From contig JBPOHK010000137.1 in NCBI GenBank assembly GCA_052035645.1, positions 1 to 64,000 of the forward strand: a stretch of 64,000 nt of DNA. Direction: 5' to 3'. The position numbers and the translations under genes are program-made. The DNA comes from RPQJ01 sp052035645 (lineage in GTDB: Bacteria > Pseudomonadota > Gammaproteobacteria > Steroidobacterales > Steroidobacteraceae). How positions within the stretch are numbered: the stretch's first letter is position 1; every line of letters starts with the position of its first letter. Positions 24,522-33,125 of the stretch are shown in pieces. A model generated the notes under the pieces. It worked only from the letters and a program-made list of their open reading frames with translations, was not told the origin of the DNA and did no database searches.

Positions 24522-25517
24522 TTACCGTCCTTCGTTGAGCCAGGGCATGCGGGCACGGAGCTTCACGCCGACCTTCTCGATCGGGTGCGCCATGTCCTTC
24601 TTCATGAGGGCCGTGTACTTCTTGCGGCCGGTCTTGTTCTCGCGGATCCAGGTGCGCGCGAAGGAGCCGTCCTGGATCTCGCCCAGGATCTTCTTCATCT
24701 CCGTCTTGGTGGCCTTGTTCACCACGCGCGGGCCGCGGGTGAGGTCGCCCCACTTGGCGGTGTGCGAGATGTACTTGTGCATCTTGGCGAGGCCGCCTTC
24801 GTGCAGCAGGTCGACGATCAGCTTCAGCTCGTGCAGGCACTCGTAGTAGGCGACTTCCGGCTGGTAACCGGCTTCGACCAGCGTCTCGTAGCCCTTGACC
24901 ACGAGTTCGGTGGCGCCGCCGCACAGCACGGCCTGCTCGCCGAAGAGATCCGTCTCGGTCTCTTCCTTGAACGTCGTCTCGATGACGCCGGCGCGGGTCC
25001 CGCCGATGCCGTCGGCGTAGGCCAGCGCCTTCTTCTTGGCCTTCTTCGACGCGTCCTGGTGGACGGCGATCAGGCAGGGCACGCCGCGGCCTTCCTGGTA
25101 CTGGCGACGGACGAGGCCGCCCGGGCCCTTCGGCGCGATCAGCACGACGTCGAGGTCCTTGCGCGGCTTGATCTGCTTGAAGTGGATGTTGAAGCCGTGC
25201 GCGAAGAGCAGGGTGGCGCCCTTGGCGAGGTTCGGCAGGATTTCCTTGTAGTTCTGCGCCTGCGAGGTGTCCGGCGTCAGGAGCGCGACCAGCGCGGCAC
25301 CCTTCACGGCCTCGGCCGGTTCCGTGACCGTGAGGCCGTCCTTCTTCGCCATCGCCCAGCTGTCGCCCTTGCGCACGCCGATGACGACGTCATAGCCGGA
25401 GTCCTTCAGGTTCAGCGCGTGCGCGCGTCCCTGGCTGCCATAGCCGATCACCGCGATCTTCGCGCCGGCCAGGGCCTTCTTGTCCACGTCTTTCGTCGAG
25501 TACGCTCGCATCGTCAT
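24522..25517 (-). CDS. ilvC: ketol-acid reductoisomerase, class I
   Basis: The 331-residue NADPH enzyme of valine and isoleucine synthesis has the Rossmann motif IAVIGYGSQGRAHALNLKDSG, KGPGGLVRRQYQEGRG and the C-terminal metal-binding knotted domain (ETETDLFGEQAVLCGG, SHTAKWGDLTRGPRV). At this length it is the short class I form, not the duplicated E. coli class II form. It leads ilvC-leuACDB and sits about 110 bp after a leucine-rich leader ORF and attenuator. Confidence 0.97.
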   Translation of the reverse strand: MTMRAYSTKDVDKKALAGAKIAVIGYGSQGRAHALNLKDSGYDVVIGVRKGDSWAMAKKDGLTVTEPAEAVKGAALVALLTPDTSQAQNYKEILPNLAKGATLLFAHGFNIHFKQIKPRKDLDVVLIAPKGPGGLVRRQYQEGRGVPCLIAVHQDASKKAKKKALAYADGIGGTRAGVIETTFKEETETDLFGEQAVLCGGATELVVKGYETLVEAGYQPEVAYYECLHELKLIVDLLHEGGLAKMHKYISHTAKWGDLTRGPRVVNKATKTEMKKILGEIQDGSFARTWIRENKTGRKKYTALMKKDMAHPIEKVGVKLRARMPWLNEGR

Positions 25518-25564
25518 TCTCCTGAGGATCAGTCCGGTTCCAGTTCACGTGTGCCTATAACGAA

Positions 25565-25599
25565 GAACCCCGCGACGGCTGGTCCGCCGTGCGGGGTTC
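25565..25599 (-). terminator. attenuator terminator upstream of ilvC
   Basis: On the minus strand GAACCCCGC (25599-25591) pairs with GCGGGGTTC (25573-25565), reinforced by inner CGGC/GCCG pairs. TTCGTTATAGG follows. The first arm can alternatively pair with GTGCGGGGCTC at the end of the leader ORF (10 of 11 positions), forming an antiterminator. Confidence 0.75.
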
Positions 25600-25627
25600 C
25601 TGGTTTCCGTTGCGCCTTCTCGCGCGT

Positions 25628-25741
25628 TCAGTCCAGAGCCCCGCACCTCCGCATGGGAAGCAGGGTCAGGGACGCAAGCAGCAGCAGGCCCGCCGGGACG
25701 GCGGTGTTCGAACGAAGGGAAGCGTCGGTGGACGACTTCAT
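25628..25741 (-). CDS. leucine-rich leader peptide of the ilv-leu operon
   Basis: A 37-codon frame begins MKSSTDASLRSNTAVPAGLL, continues LLASLTLLP and ends RRCGALD. Four Leu codons in a row (CTG CTG CTG CTT) are followed by three more nearby. A ribosome stalled there would leave the following strand (25653-25640) free to form the antiterminator. A ribosome reaching the stop would cover it and let the terminator form. This is the classical attenuation layout. A shorter frame (MLLSAFLSTGRPTGSR) ends in an ATGA overlap with this start. Confidence 0.75.
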   Translation of the reverse strand: MKSSTDASLRSNTAVPAGLLLLASLTLLPMRRCGALD

Positions 25742-25778
25742 CGCGAGCCTGTCGGTCTGCCTGTTGAAAGGAATGCGG

Positions 25779-25808
25779 ATAGCAGCATAGCAGCAGGTAA
25801 GATGTCAA
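25779..25808 (-). promoter_or_regulatory. candidate promoter of the ilv-leu leader transcript
   Basis: On the minus strand a consensus TTGACA (25808-25803) is followed after 18 bp by TGCTAT (25784-25779). The -10 is only a moderate match. It lies about 40 bp before the leader peptide start. The divergent aminopeptidase gene begins across the same DNA. Confidence 0.5.
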
Positions 25809-25855
25809 CCGCACTGCAAAAAATCCCGTCCGGAACCGGGTGGAATTGGTATCAC

Positions 25856-27265
25856 ATGAAAGAGTCGTCGCCGATTTTCGAGAGCGCCGTGGCGCATGCC
25901 CGGCCGCTGTGGCTGGTGGGCGAGCGCGAGCGGGGGGCGTGGCTGGAGCAGCAGGACGCCGCCACGGGTGCGTGGCTGCAGTCGGCGCGCTTTCGTGCCG
26001 AGCGGCATCAGTACGTGACCCTGCCGGGGCCCGACGGCTCCGTCCGCGGCGCGGTGCTGGGCCTTGGAGCGTCGAGCGCGGGCGATGGCCTCGAACCGTG
26101 GTGGCTCGCGGGCGCGGCGGACCGGCTCCCGCCGGGCGCCTGGCGCATCGCCAACGAACTCGATGCCCACTCGGCCACGGCCGCCGCGCTCGGCTGGGGC
26201 TACGGCGCCTATCGCTTCGAGCGCTACAAGGCGCCAAACCGCCCGCTCGCCGAGCAGGCGAAACTCGTGCCCCCGCCGCAGGCCGACATGACCTACGTGC
26301 GACGCGCGCTGGGCGCGCTCGCCATGGCGCGCGACCTGGTCAACACGCCGGCGGCCGACATGACGCCGGAGCGCCTCTCGGCCGAGGCGCTGGCCATGGC
26401 GGAGGAGCGGGGCGCGACGGGGCGCGAAGTCGTGGGTGAGGCGCTGGCCGAGGGCTATCCCGCGATCCACGCCGTCGGGCGCGCCGCCACGAACGCGCCG
26501 CGGCTCGTCGACTTCCGCTGGGGCGACCCTTCGCACCCGCGCGTCACGCTGATCGGCAAGGGCGTGTGCTTCGACTCGGGCGGGCTCGATCTCAAGCCGG
26601 CCGCAGGCATGCTGCTCATGAAGAAGGACATGGGCGGGGCGGCCTGTGCGCTGGCGCTGGCGCGCCTGGTCATGGACACGGGATTGCCGGTGCGGTTGCG
26701 CGTGCTGGTGCCGGCGGTCGAGAACGCGGTTGCGGGCAACGCGATGCGCCCCGGCGACGTGCTGCGCACGCGCAAGGGGCTCAGCGTCGAGGTGGGCAAC
26801 ACCGACGCGGAGGGGCGGCTCGTGCTGTGCGACGCGCTCGCCGAGGCCGACGCGGAGCGGCCGGACCTCATCATCGACCTCGCGACGCTCACCGGCGCGG
26901 CCCGCGTCGCGCTCGGGCCCGAACTTCCGGCCGTGTTCGGCACCCGCCAGGCGACCGTGGACGACGTCGTGCGCCACGGGCGGCAGGTGGCCGACCCGCT
27001 CTGGCCCATGCCGCTGTGGCCCGGTTACGACGACGAGATCGGCAGCAAGGTCGCGGACCTCAACAACGTCTCGCCATCGGGATTCGCCGGGGCCATCATC
27101 GGGGCGCTGTACCTGCAGCGCTTCGTGACCGAGACCCCCGACTGGGTGCACGTCGACCTGTTCGCCTGGAATCCGAAGGAACGGCCGGGCCGGCCGGTCG
27201 GCGCCGAGGCGCAGACCGTGCGCGCGCTGCACGCCTTTCTCGTCGAGCGCTACGGCCGCCCCTGA
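25856..27265 (+). CDS. leucyl aminopeptidase (M17) family protein
   Basis: This is a 469-residue M17 metallopeptidase. The C-terminal catalytic domain carries VTLIGKGVCFDSGGLDLKP, the lysine and first Asp in LLMKKDMGGAA, and VGNTDAEGRLVLCDAL with Asp and Glu metal ligands. NLVNTP-like DLVNTPAADMTPERL marks the domain start. It removes N-terminal residues from peptides in the cytosol. ATG 25856 fits family length; an in-frame ATG at 25802, preceded by AGG, would add 18 residues and cannot be excluded. It is divergent from the ilv-leu operon. Confidence 0.92.
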   Translation: MKESSPIFESAVAHARPLWLVGERERGAWLEQQDAATGAWLQSARFRAERHQYVTLPGPDGSVRGAVLGLGASSAGDGLEPWWLAGAADRLPPGAWRIANELDAHSATAAALGWGYGAYRFERYKAPNRPLAEQAKLVPPPQADMTYVRRALGALAMARDLVNTPAADMTPERLSAEALAMAEERGATGREVVGEALAEGYPAIHAVGRAATNAPRLVDFRWGDPSHPRVTLIGKGVCFDSGGLDLKPAAGMLLMKKDMGGAACALALARLVMDTGLPVRLRVLVPAVENAVAGNAMRPGDVLRTRKGLSVEVGNTDAEGRLVLCDALAEADAERPDLIIDLATLTGAARVALGPELPAVFGTRQATVDDVVRHGRQVADPLWPMPLWPGYDDEIGSKVADLNNVSPSGFAGAIIGALYLQRFVTETPDWVHVDLFAWNPKERPGRPVGAEAQTVRALHAFLVERYGRP

Positions 27266-27271
27266 CGCGGC

Positions 27272-28528
27272 ATGGACCTCGACTACGAGCGCCGTGCCTG
27301 GACGGCGATCTACTGCGCGCTCGCGCTGGTCGAGGGGGGCGCGGCCGCCGTCATGGTCCGCGCGCTGTTCGCGGGACAGGCCCCGGCGCTGGTCGTGGAC
27401 CTCGTGCTCGCGATGGTCAGTTCCGCACCGATGTGGGCCAACCTCGCCAGCCTCGCGTACGCGCGCCGGGCGCAGGGCCGGCCGAAGGTCGCGTTCCTGC
27501 AGCCCCTCCTGTTCGCCATGTGCCTCGCGATCGCCGCGCTGGCGCTGGTGCCCGTGACGGCGACGGGCCTGCTGCTGTTCTTCCTGCTGCACGCGTCGGC
27601 CCGCCTCCTGTGGTCCGGGGTCGAGACGGTGCGCGCAGTGCTGTGGACGGTGAACTACCCGAGCCGCATGCGGGCGCGGGCCACCGGACTCATCACCATC
27701 AATACCTCGATCGTGCTTGCCGTCACCAGCCTCGGCATGGGTGCGCTGCTCGGACTGTCGCAGCCCTGGTGGCGCGCCGCGATCCTGGCGGGCGCGGCGC
27801 TCGGATTCGCCGGCGCGGTGGCGTTCCGCCGCGTGCGCGTGCGACGCGAGGAGCAGTTGCTCGAGCAGGAGCGGGTCCGGGTCGAGCAGGGGGCGCGCTT
27901 CGGCCTCGCCGGCATGCGCGAGCTGCTGGCCCGGGACCCGGCATTCCGCGATTACCAGGTGGCGATGTCGGTGTTCGGCGCCGGTATGCTGTCCATGACG
28001 CCGCTCATGATCATCTGCCAGAACGAGGTCCTGCACCTGCCGGCCTTCTGGCAGGTGCTGGTGACCACGGCCATCCCGGTGGTCGTCGTGCCGTTCGCGA
28101 TCCGGCCGTGGGCGGCCTACCTGGATACTCACCGGGTGCTGGCGTTCCGGGCGGTGCACGGTCGCTACACGGTGGCCGCCAGCGCGCTGCTGCTCACGGC
28201 CGTGTTCCTGCGCCAGCCCTGGCTGCTGGTGCCGGGTGCCGGCCTGCTCGGGGTGTCCTATGCGGCGGGCAGCCTGGGCTGGACCCTGGGCCACAACGAC
28301 TTCGCCCCGCGCGGCGAGGAGACCCGGTACATGGCGTTGCACGTGACCATGACCGGCATCCGGGGGCTCGTCACGCCGCCGCTGGCGATCGGCCTGTACT
28401 ACCTCCTGGAATCACTCCATTCCGGGGCCGGCCCCGCGGCCCTGGCCTTGCCGTTCGCGCTCATCGTGGCCGGGGCCCGGCGCTTCGCCCGCATGCACCG
28501 GGACCGGCGCGCCGCGGCGCCGGGGTGA
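27272..28528 (+). CDS. MFS transporter
   Basis: The 418-residue multipass membrane protein shows about 12 hydrophobic segments and an MFS-like architecture, with a charged central loop (RRVRVRREEQLLEQERVRVEQGARF). The substrate is unknown. The start is 6 bp after the aminopeptidase stop, suggesting an operon. A function in peptide or amino-acid movement is only a guess from that neighbour. Confidence 0.8.
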   Translation: MDLDYERRAWTAIYCALALVEGGAAAVMVRALFAGQAPALVVDLVLAMVSSAPMWANLASLAYARRAQGRPKVAFLQPLLFAMCLAIAALALVPVTATGLLLFFLLHASARLLWSGVETVRAVLWTVNYPSRMRARATGLITINTSIVLAVTSLGMGALLGLSQPWWRAAILAGAALGFAGAVAFRRVRVRREEQLLEQERVRVEQGARFGLAGMRELLARDPAFRDYQVAMSVFGAGMLSMTPLMIICQNEVLHLPAFWQVLVTTAIPVVVVPFAIRPWAAYLDTHRVLAFRAVHGRYTVAASALLLTAVFLRQPWLLVPGAGLLGVSYAAGSLGWTLGHNDFAPRGEETRYMALHVTMTGIRGLVTPPLAIGLYYLLESLHSGAGPAALALPFALIVAGARRFARMHRDRRAAAPG

Positions 28529-28597
28529 CCGCCGGCCGCTCCGACGCGCACAATAGCCCTTCCCCGACGACCGTCGAACCCGAGCGAGGAGCTCCGC

Positions 28598-30301
28598 ATG
28601 TCCCGTCGCAAGCCTGATGTCCGCGCCCATTCGAGTGTCGTCTTCGACGGCGTGAAGCAGACGCCGAGCCGGGCGATGCTGCGGGCCACGGGCTTCGACG
28701 ACCGCGATTTCCGCAAGCCGCAGGTCGGCATCGCCTCGACCTGGAGCACGCTCACGCCGTGCAACATGCACATCGACAAGCTGGCCGTCGCCTCGGCGGC
28801 CGGCGCGGAGTCGGCGGGCGGCAAGAGCACGATCTTCGGCACCATCACCGTCTCGGACGGCATCTCGATGGGGACGCCCGGCATGCGCTACTCGCTGGTC
28901 TCGCGCGAGGTGATCGCCGACTCCATCGAGACCGTGGTCGGCGCCCAGGGCTTCGACGGGCTGGTCGCACTAGGCGGCTGCGACAAGAACATGCCTGGCT
29001 GCATGATGGCGATCGCCCGGCTGGACCGTCCGGCGGTATTCGTTTACGGGGGCACCATCCGCCCGGGCGCGGGCCGGCGGGACATCGTCTCGGTGTTCGA
29101 GGCGGTCGGTGCGCACGCCCGCGGCGCGCTCAGCGACCGGCAGTTGCGCGAGGTCGAGAAGACGGCCATCCCGGGGGCGGGCAGCTGCGGCGGCATGTAC
29201 ACCGCGAACACCATGGCCTCGGCGATCGAGGCCCTGGGCATGAGCCTCGCGAACAGCTCGGCGCAGGAGGCCGTCTCGAAGACCAAGCGCCAGGACGCGC
29301 GCAACGCCGGCGCGGCGGTGGTCAACCTCATCAAGCGGGGCATCAAGCCCTCGGACATCCTCACGCGCGAGGCGTTCGAAAACGCCATCGTCGTGTCGAT
29401 CGCGCTCGCCGGCTCGACCAATGCCGTGCTGCACCTGCTCGCGATCGCGCACTCGGCCCGCGTGCCCCTGCAGCTCGACGACTTCACCCGCATCGGCGCC
29501 CGCGTCCCGGTGCTGGCCGACCTTCGCCCGAGCGGCAGCCACTCGATGTCCGACCTGATCGCGATCGGCGGCATCCAGCCGCTGATGAAGTCGCTGCTGG
29601 ACGAAGGCCTGCTGCACGGCGACTGCCTGACCGTCACCGGCAAGACGCTGGCGCAGAACCTGCGCGGGGTGAAGCCCTACCCGAAGGGCCAGGCGATCGT
29701 CCGCCCGTCGTCGAACCCGATCAAGCCGGAGAGCCACCTCGTGGTGCTGTACGGCAATCTCGCGCCCGAGGGCGCGGTGGCGAAGATCAGCGGCAAGGAG
29801 GGGCTCGGCTTCACCGGCCGCGCGCGGGTGTTCGACGGCGAGGAGGCCACGCTGCAGGCGATCCTCGACGGCACGGTGCAGGCGGGCGACGTCATCGTCG
29901 TGCGCTACGAGGGTCCGCGCGGCGGGCCCGGCATGCGCGAGATGCTGAGCCCGACGGCCGCGATCATGGGCAAGGGGCTCGGCGACAAGGTCGCGTTCAT
30001 CACGGACGGGCGCTTCTCCGGCGGCAGCCACGGCTTCGTCGTCGGGCACGTGTGCCCGGAAGCGGCAACCGGTGGCCCGCTCGCGCTGGTCGAGGACGGC
30101 GACAGGATCACCATCGACGCGACGACCCACACGCTCACGCTCGACGTCGGCACGCAGGAACTGGCGCGGCGCCGCGCGAAATGGCGGCCGCGCGCACCGT
30201 ACGCGACGCGCGGCGTGCTCGCGAAATACGCGGAACTCGTGAGCAGCGCGTCGTTCGGCGCAGTCACCGACCGTGGCCTGCGGGAGACCGACGGGGAGTG
30301 A
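28598..30301 (+). CDS. ilvD: dihydroxy-acid dehydratase
   Basis: The 567-residue Fe-S dehydratase makes the keto acids of valine and isoleucine. The cluster cysteines are seen in ALGGCDKNMPGCMM and IPGAGSCGGMYTANTM, and CNMH occurs near residue 48. ALAGSTNAVLHLLAIA and TDGRFSGGSHG are family signatures. CGAGGAGCTCC precedes the ATG. It supplies ketoisovalerate to LeuA and uses the IlvC product, so it completes the branched-chain set although it is on the other strand. Confidence 0.96.
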   Translation: MSRRKPDVRAHSSVVFDGVKQTPSRAMLRATGFDDRDFRKPQVGIASTWSTLTPCNMHIDKLAVASAAGAESAGGKSTIFGTITVSDGISMGTPGMRYSLVSREVIADSIETVVGAQGFDGLVALGGCDKNMPGCMMAIARLDRPAVFVYGGTIRPGAGRRDIVSVFEAVGAHARGALSDRQLREVEKTAIPGAGSCGGMYTANTMASAIEALGMSLANSSAQEAVSKTKRQDARNAGAAVVNLIKRGIKPSDILTREAFENAIVVSIALAGSTNAVLHLLAIAHSARVPLQLDDFTRIGARVPVLADLRPSGSHSMSDLIAIGGIQPLMKSLLDEGLLHGDCLTVTGKTLAQNLRGVKPYPKGQAIVRPSSNPIKPESHLVVLYGNLAPEGAVAKISGKEGLGFTGRARVFDGEEATLQAILDGTVQAGDVIVVRYEGPRGGPGMREMLSPTAAIMGKGLGDKVAFITDGRFSGGSHGFVVGHVCPEAATGGPLALVEDGDRITIDATTHTLTLDVGTQELARRRAKWRPRAPYATRGVLAKYAELVSSASFGAVTDRGLRETDGE

Positions 30302-30634
30302 CTCGTTCGGGTGAGGCGCGCGATGGATGCGCTCGGGCTATTGAGTCCGGGCAGTCGCGTCGGTAAAGTTCGGCACGTCGCTTGATTACCCGCGAGTAAG
30401 CAATCGACGGAGAGAACCGCAGGCTTTGATGCGGCGCAATAAAATGAACCCGCCGCGAGGCGGAGCATCGGCAGGGGCGCGAGAGGGCAATTGTCCGGCG
30501 CTTTCTGTCCGGCGCCGACCAGTCTTCAGGGGTTGCGAGGGTCAGTAGGCTCTTGTAGTGTCGCGAGTCCCGGCGGATTGCGACATCGGGCCCAAGGGCG
30601 CGCCCGTGTGGACGTTCCCGGCAGTGGAGGAAGT
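30302..30634. other. 333-bp gene-free region upstream of tonB
   Basis: No gene seen. It contains an imperfect inverted repeat TTGATTAC-CCGCGA-GTAAGCAA (30382-30403) that could be an operator. A GCGA-tetraloop hairpin CCGCC/GGCGG (30450-30463) has no T-tract, and a direct repeat TGTCCGGCGC occurs around 30494-30517. A possible promoter is listed separately. Confidence 0.5.
30533..30561 (+). promoter_or_regulatory. weak candidate promoter for tonB-exbBDD
   Basis: TTGCGA (30533-30538) and TAGTGT (30556-30561) are separated by 17 bp. The tonB start is about 75 bp downstream. The -10 is weak. Confidence 0.35.
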
Positions 30635-31288
30635 GTGGCTTACAGTTATTCGATCGACGATCCGGCAAAAAACCAGAAGCGAACGCTCGCGTTCGGCCTG
30701 GTGGTGATCATCCACGCGCTCTTCTTCTGGGTGCTCGCCTCGGGTCTCGGTGCGAAGATCGTCCAGACGGTCATCACGGACGTGCAGACCAAGATCATCG
30801 AGGAAGTGAAGAAGGACGACACGCCGCCGCCGCCGCCGCCCGAGATGGAGGCGCCCCCGCCGTACGTGCCGCCGCCGGACATCGCGATCGAGGCGCCGAT
30901 CGACACCTCGAATTCCACCGCCATCACCAACGTCACGACGCAGGTGCCGGTTGCCCAGCCGCCGGTCCAGGCCCAGCCGCCCGTGCAGCGCCAGGTCGTG
31001 CGCACGCCGCCGTCGGGCGTCGGCAAGGGCGCGCGCATCACCCAGCCGGAATATCCGTCCTCGGCCCGCCGCGAAGGCGTGGAGGGCACCGTGGTCGTGG
31101 CCATCTTCGTGAAGGAAGACGGCCGGCCCGGCGAAGTGAAGGTGTCCCAGAGCAGCGGCTCGCCGGCACTGGACGAAGCCGCGGTCAAGGAAGTCATGCG
31201 CAGCTGGCGGCTCGTGCCGGGCAAGGAAGACGGCAAGCCGGTCGCCATGTGGCACAACTTCAAGATCACCTTCAAGCTGACCAACTGA
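30635..31288 (+). CDS. tonB: energy transducer TonB
   Basis: This is a 217-residue envelope protein with an N-terminal transmembrane anchor (about residues 17-36, LAFGLVVIIHALFFWVLASG) carrying the conserved Ser/His-type helix. A proline-rich periplasmic linker follows (PPPPPPEMEAPPPYVPPPD, later QPPVQAQPPVQ). The C-terminal TonB domain reads YPSSARREGVEGTVVVAIFV and SPALDEAAVKEVMRSWRL. It passes proton-motive energy to outer-membrane receptors. The start is GTG 30635 after GGAGG. exbB, exbD and exbD follow in order. Confidence 0.92.
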   Translation: MAYSYSIDDPAKNQKRTLAFGLVVIIHALFFWVLASGLGAKIVQTVITDVQTKIIEEVKKDDTPPPPPPEMEAPPPYVPPPDIAIEAPIDTSNSTAITNVTTQVPVAQPPVQAQPPVQRQVVRTPPSGVGKGARITQPEYPSSARREGVEGTVVVAIFVKEDGRPGEVKVSQSSGSPALDEAAVKEVMRSWRLVPGKEDGKPVAMWHNFKITFKLTN

Positions 31289-31363
31289 TCCACCCGTTCC
31301 ACCCACACGCCACACCGGCGAACCCAGACACGCAAACCGATTCGTTCGGAGGAAGAGACCCCC

Positions 31364-32086
31364 ATGGCAACTGAAACCGTTTCGACCGACAACCCGTATG
31401 GCATCGGGGCTCTTTGGGCCCAGGGCGACTTCGTCGCCAAGGGCGTGCTCGTCCTGCTGGTGCTGATGTCGGCCTACTCGTGGTTCATCATCTTCACGAA
31501 GTGGTGGGAGCAGCGCCGCCTGCTCGGCCAGGCCCACGAGGCCGAGAAGAACTTCTGGGCCGCCGACAACATCAAGACGGGCGTCGGCAAGCTCACGGGC
31601 AAGGGCAACATCTTCAAGGTCATGGCCTCGGAAGCGATCGACGCCGCCGAGCACCACGACTCGCGCCTCACGCAGCAGGTTCCGCTGCACGAGTGGATCG
31701 ACAACGTGCTGGCCCGCGCGGTTTCGCGCATCAGCAACGCGCTGGCCACCCAGCTGCCGTTCCTGGCCACGACGGGTTCGACGGCGCCGTTCATCGGCCT
31801 GTTCGGCACGGTGTGGGGCATCTACCACGCGCTGATCAACATCGGTGTCGCCGGCCAGGCGAGCATCGACAAGGTCGCCGGCCCGGTCGGTGAGGCGCTC
31901 ATCATGACGGCCATCGGCCTCGCGGTCGCCGTGCCGGCGGTGCTCGGCTACAACTTCCTGCTCGGCCGCAACAAGGCGATCATGGAGCGCGTCAAGCTGT
32001 TCCAGAGCGACCTCGAGCAGGTGATCGTCAGCGGTTCGCGCATCGAAGGCGCGGGCGCGAAGGTCATCGCGGGCGCGAAGAAGTAA
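31364..32086 (+). CDS. exbB: ExbB (MotA/TolQ/ExbB proton channel family)
   Basis: The 240-residue protein has three transmembrane helices (about 25-45, 130-150 and 175-200). The family core LATTGSTAPFIGLFGTVWGIYHAL and VGEALIMTAIGLAVAVPAVLGYN line the proton path. It forms the inner-membrane motor with ExbD and TonB. A GGAGG-like site precedes the ATG, and it lies 75 bp after tonB. Confidence 0.94.
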   Translation: MATETVSTDNPYGIGALWAQGDFVAKGVLVLLVLMSAYSWFIIFTKWWEQRRLLGQAHEAEKNFWAADNIKTGVGKLTGKGNIFKVMASEAIDAAEHHDSRLTQQVPLHEWIDNVLARAVSRISNALATQLPFLATTGSTAPFIGLFGTVWGIYHALINIGVAGQASIDKVAGPVGEALIMTAIGLAVAVPAVLGYNFLLGRNKAIMERVKLFQSDLEQVIVSGSRIEGAGAKVIAGAKK

Positions 32087-32119
32087 CCGCGGCTGCCAGC
32101 CGCCGGAGTCAGTCACACC

Positions 32120-32560
32120 ATGGGCATGTCAGTCGGTTCGGATTCGGGCGACGAGGATAAGCCGATGTCGGAGATCAACACCACGCCCCTCGTGGACGTG
32201 ATGCTGGTGCTCCTCATCATCTTCCTCATCACCGTTCCGGTCATCACTCAGTCGGTCAAGGTGGAACTGCCGAAGGCGGCGAACATCCCGACCCAGACGA
32301 AGCCGGAGAACGTCAACATCGCCGTCGATCGCGAGGGCAACGTCTACTGGAACACGGCGCGGGTGGCCGACCAGGCGGAGTTGCTCGAGCGCATCAAGCA
32401 GGTGGCGGTGATGCAGCCCCAGCCCGAGATCCACGTGCGCGGCGACAAGCACACCTCGTACGAGTACATCGGACGGGTGATGGTGACGTGCCAGCGCGGC
32501 GGCATCCAGAAGGTGGGGTTCATCACGGAACCGGACCGCGGCCTCGGCCGCGCGTTCTGA
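32120..32560 (+). CDS. exbD: ExbD (first copy)
   Basis: The 146-residue protein has a cytoplasmic N-terminus, one helix with the conserved proton-carrying Asp in INTTPLVDVMLVLLIIFLIT, and a periplasmic domain. It is a stator/motor partner of ExbB. It is 33 bp after exbB and 19 bp before a second, diverged exbD. Confidence 0.93.
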   Translation: MGMSVGSDSGDEDKPMSEINTTPLVDVMLVLLIIFLITVPVITQSVKVELPKAANIPTQTKPENVNIAVDREGNVYWNTARVADQAELLERIKQVAVMQPQPEIHVRGDKHTSYEYIGRVMVTCQRGGIQKVGFITEPDRGLGRAF

Positions 32561-32579
32561 CGGGCAGGAGTAGTTAGCG

Positions 32580-32999
32580 ATGTCAATGCAGGTCGGCGGC
32601 AGCAGCGAAGGCGAGCCGATGATGGAAATGAACATGACGCCGTTGATCGACGTCCTGCTCGTTCTCCTCATCCTGTTCATCATCACCATTCCCGTCATGA
32701 CGCACGCCGTGAAGCTGGACATGCCGCGCCCGAACAACGCGCCGCAGGTCACGACGCCGGTGGTGATCAAGCTCGACATCGACTTCGACGGGACCATCCT
32801 CTGGAACGGGTCGCCGGTGGCCGACATGGACACCCTGGACGCCTACTTCAACCGCGAGGCGCAGCAGGATCCGCAGCCCGAGCTGCACATCCGTCCGAAC
32901 AAGCGCGCCGAATACGATGTCGTGGCCCGCGTGCTGGCTTCGGCGCAGCGCAACGGCATGGTGAAGATCGGCTTCGTCGGCAACGAGCAGTTCATGTAG
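32580..32999 (+). CDS. exbD: ExbD (second copy)
   Basis: This 139-residue ExbD/TolR protein has the helix MNMTPLIDVLLVLLILFIIT and the essential Asp. The periplasmic part differs from the first copy (HAVKLDMPRPNNAPQV). Two exbD genes after exbB are typical of Xanthomonas-type TonB clusters. A terminator follows at 33053-33087. Confidence 0.92.
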   Translation: MSMQVGGSSEGEPMMEMNMTPLIDVLLVLLILFIITIPVMTHAVKLDMPRPNNAPQVTTPVVIKLDIDFDGTILWNGSPVADMDTLDAYFNREAQQDPQPELHIRPNKRAEYDVVARVLASAQRNGMVKIGFVGNEQFM

Positions 33000-33052
33000 C
33001 CATTCCGCGCCGCCCTTTGCGTGTCGGGCGGCGGGAGAGGCGGACAAACCAG

Positions 33053-33087
33053 GCTGCCCGGGCCCACGTGCCCGGGCGGCTTTTCTC
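33053..33087 (+). terminator. intrinsic terminator after tonB-exbBDD
   Basis: GGCTGCCCGGGC (33053-33064) and GCCCGGGCGGC (33070-33080) form a stem with one mismatch and a short loop, followed by TTTTCTC. The next gene is 39 bp further, so it may share a read-through transcript or have its own promoter. Confidence 0.8.
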
Positions 33088-33125
33088 TTGATAAACGGGC
33101 CTGCGGCCCTCGAGCGAGGCGTTCG

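Noticed and set aside
21496..24846. Open frame of 1116 codons on the plus strand opposite leuC and leuA
   Set aside because: Its composition (His, Arg, Ala, Val, Asp) is typical of the antisense of GC-rich genes, and leuA and leuC are unambiguous on the other strand.
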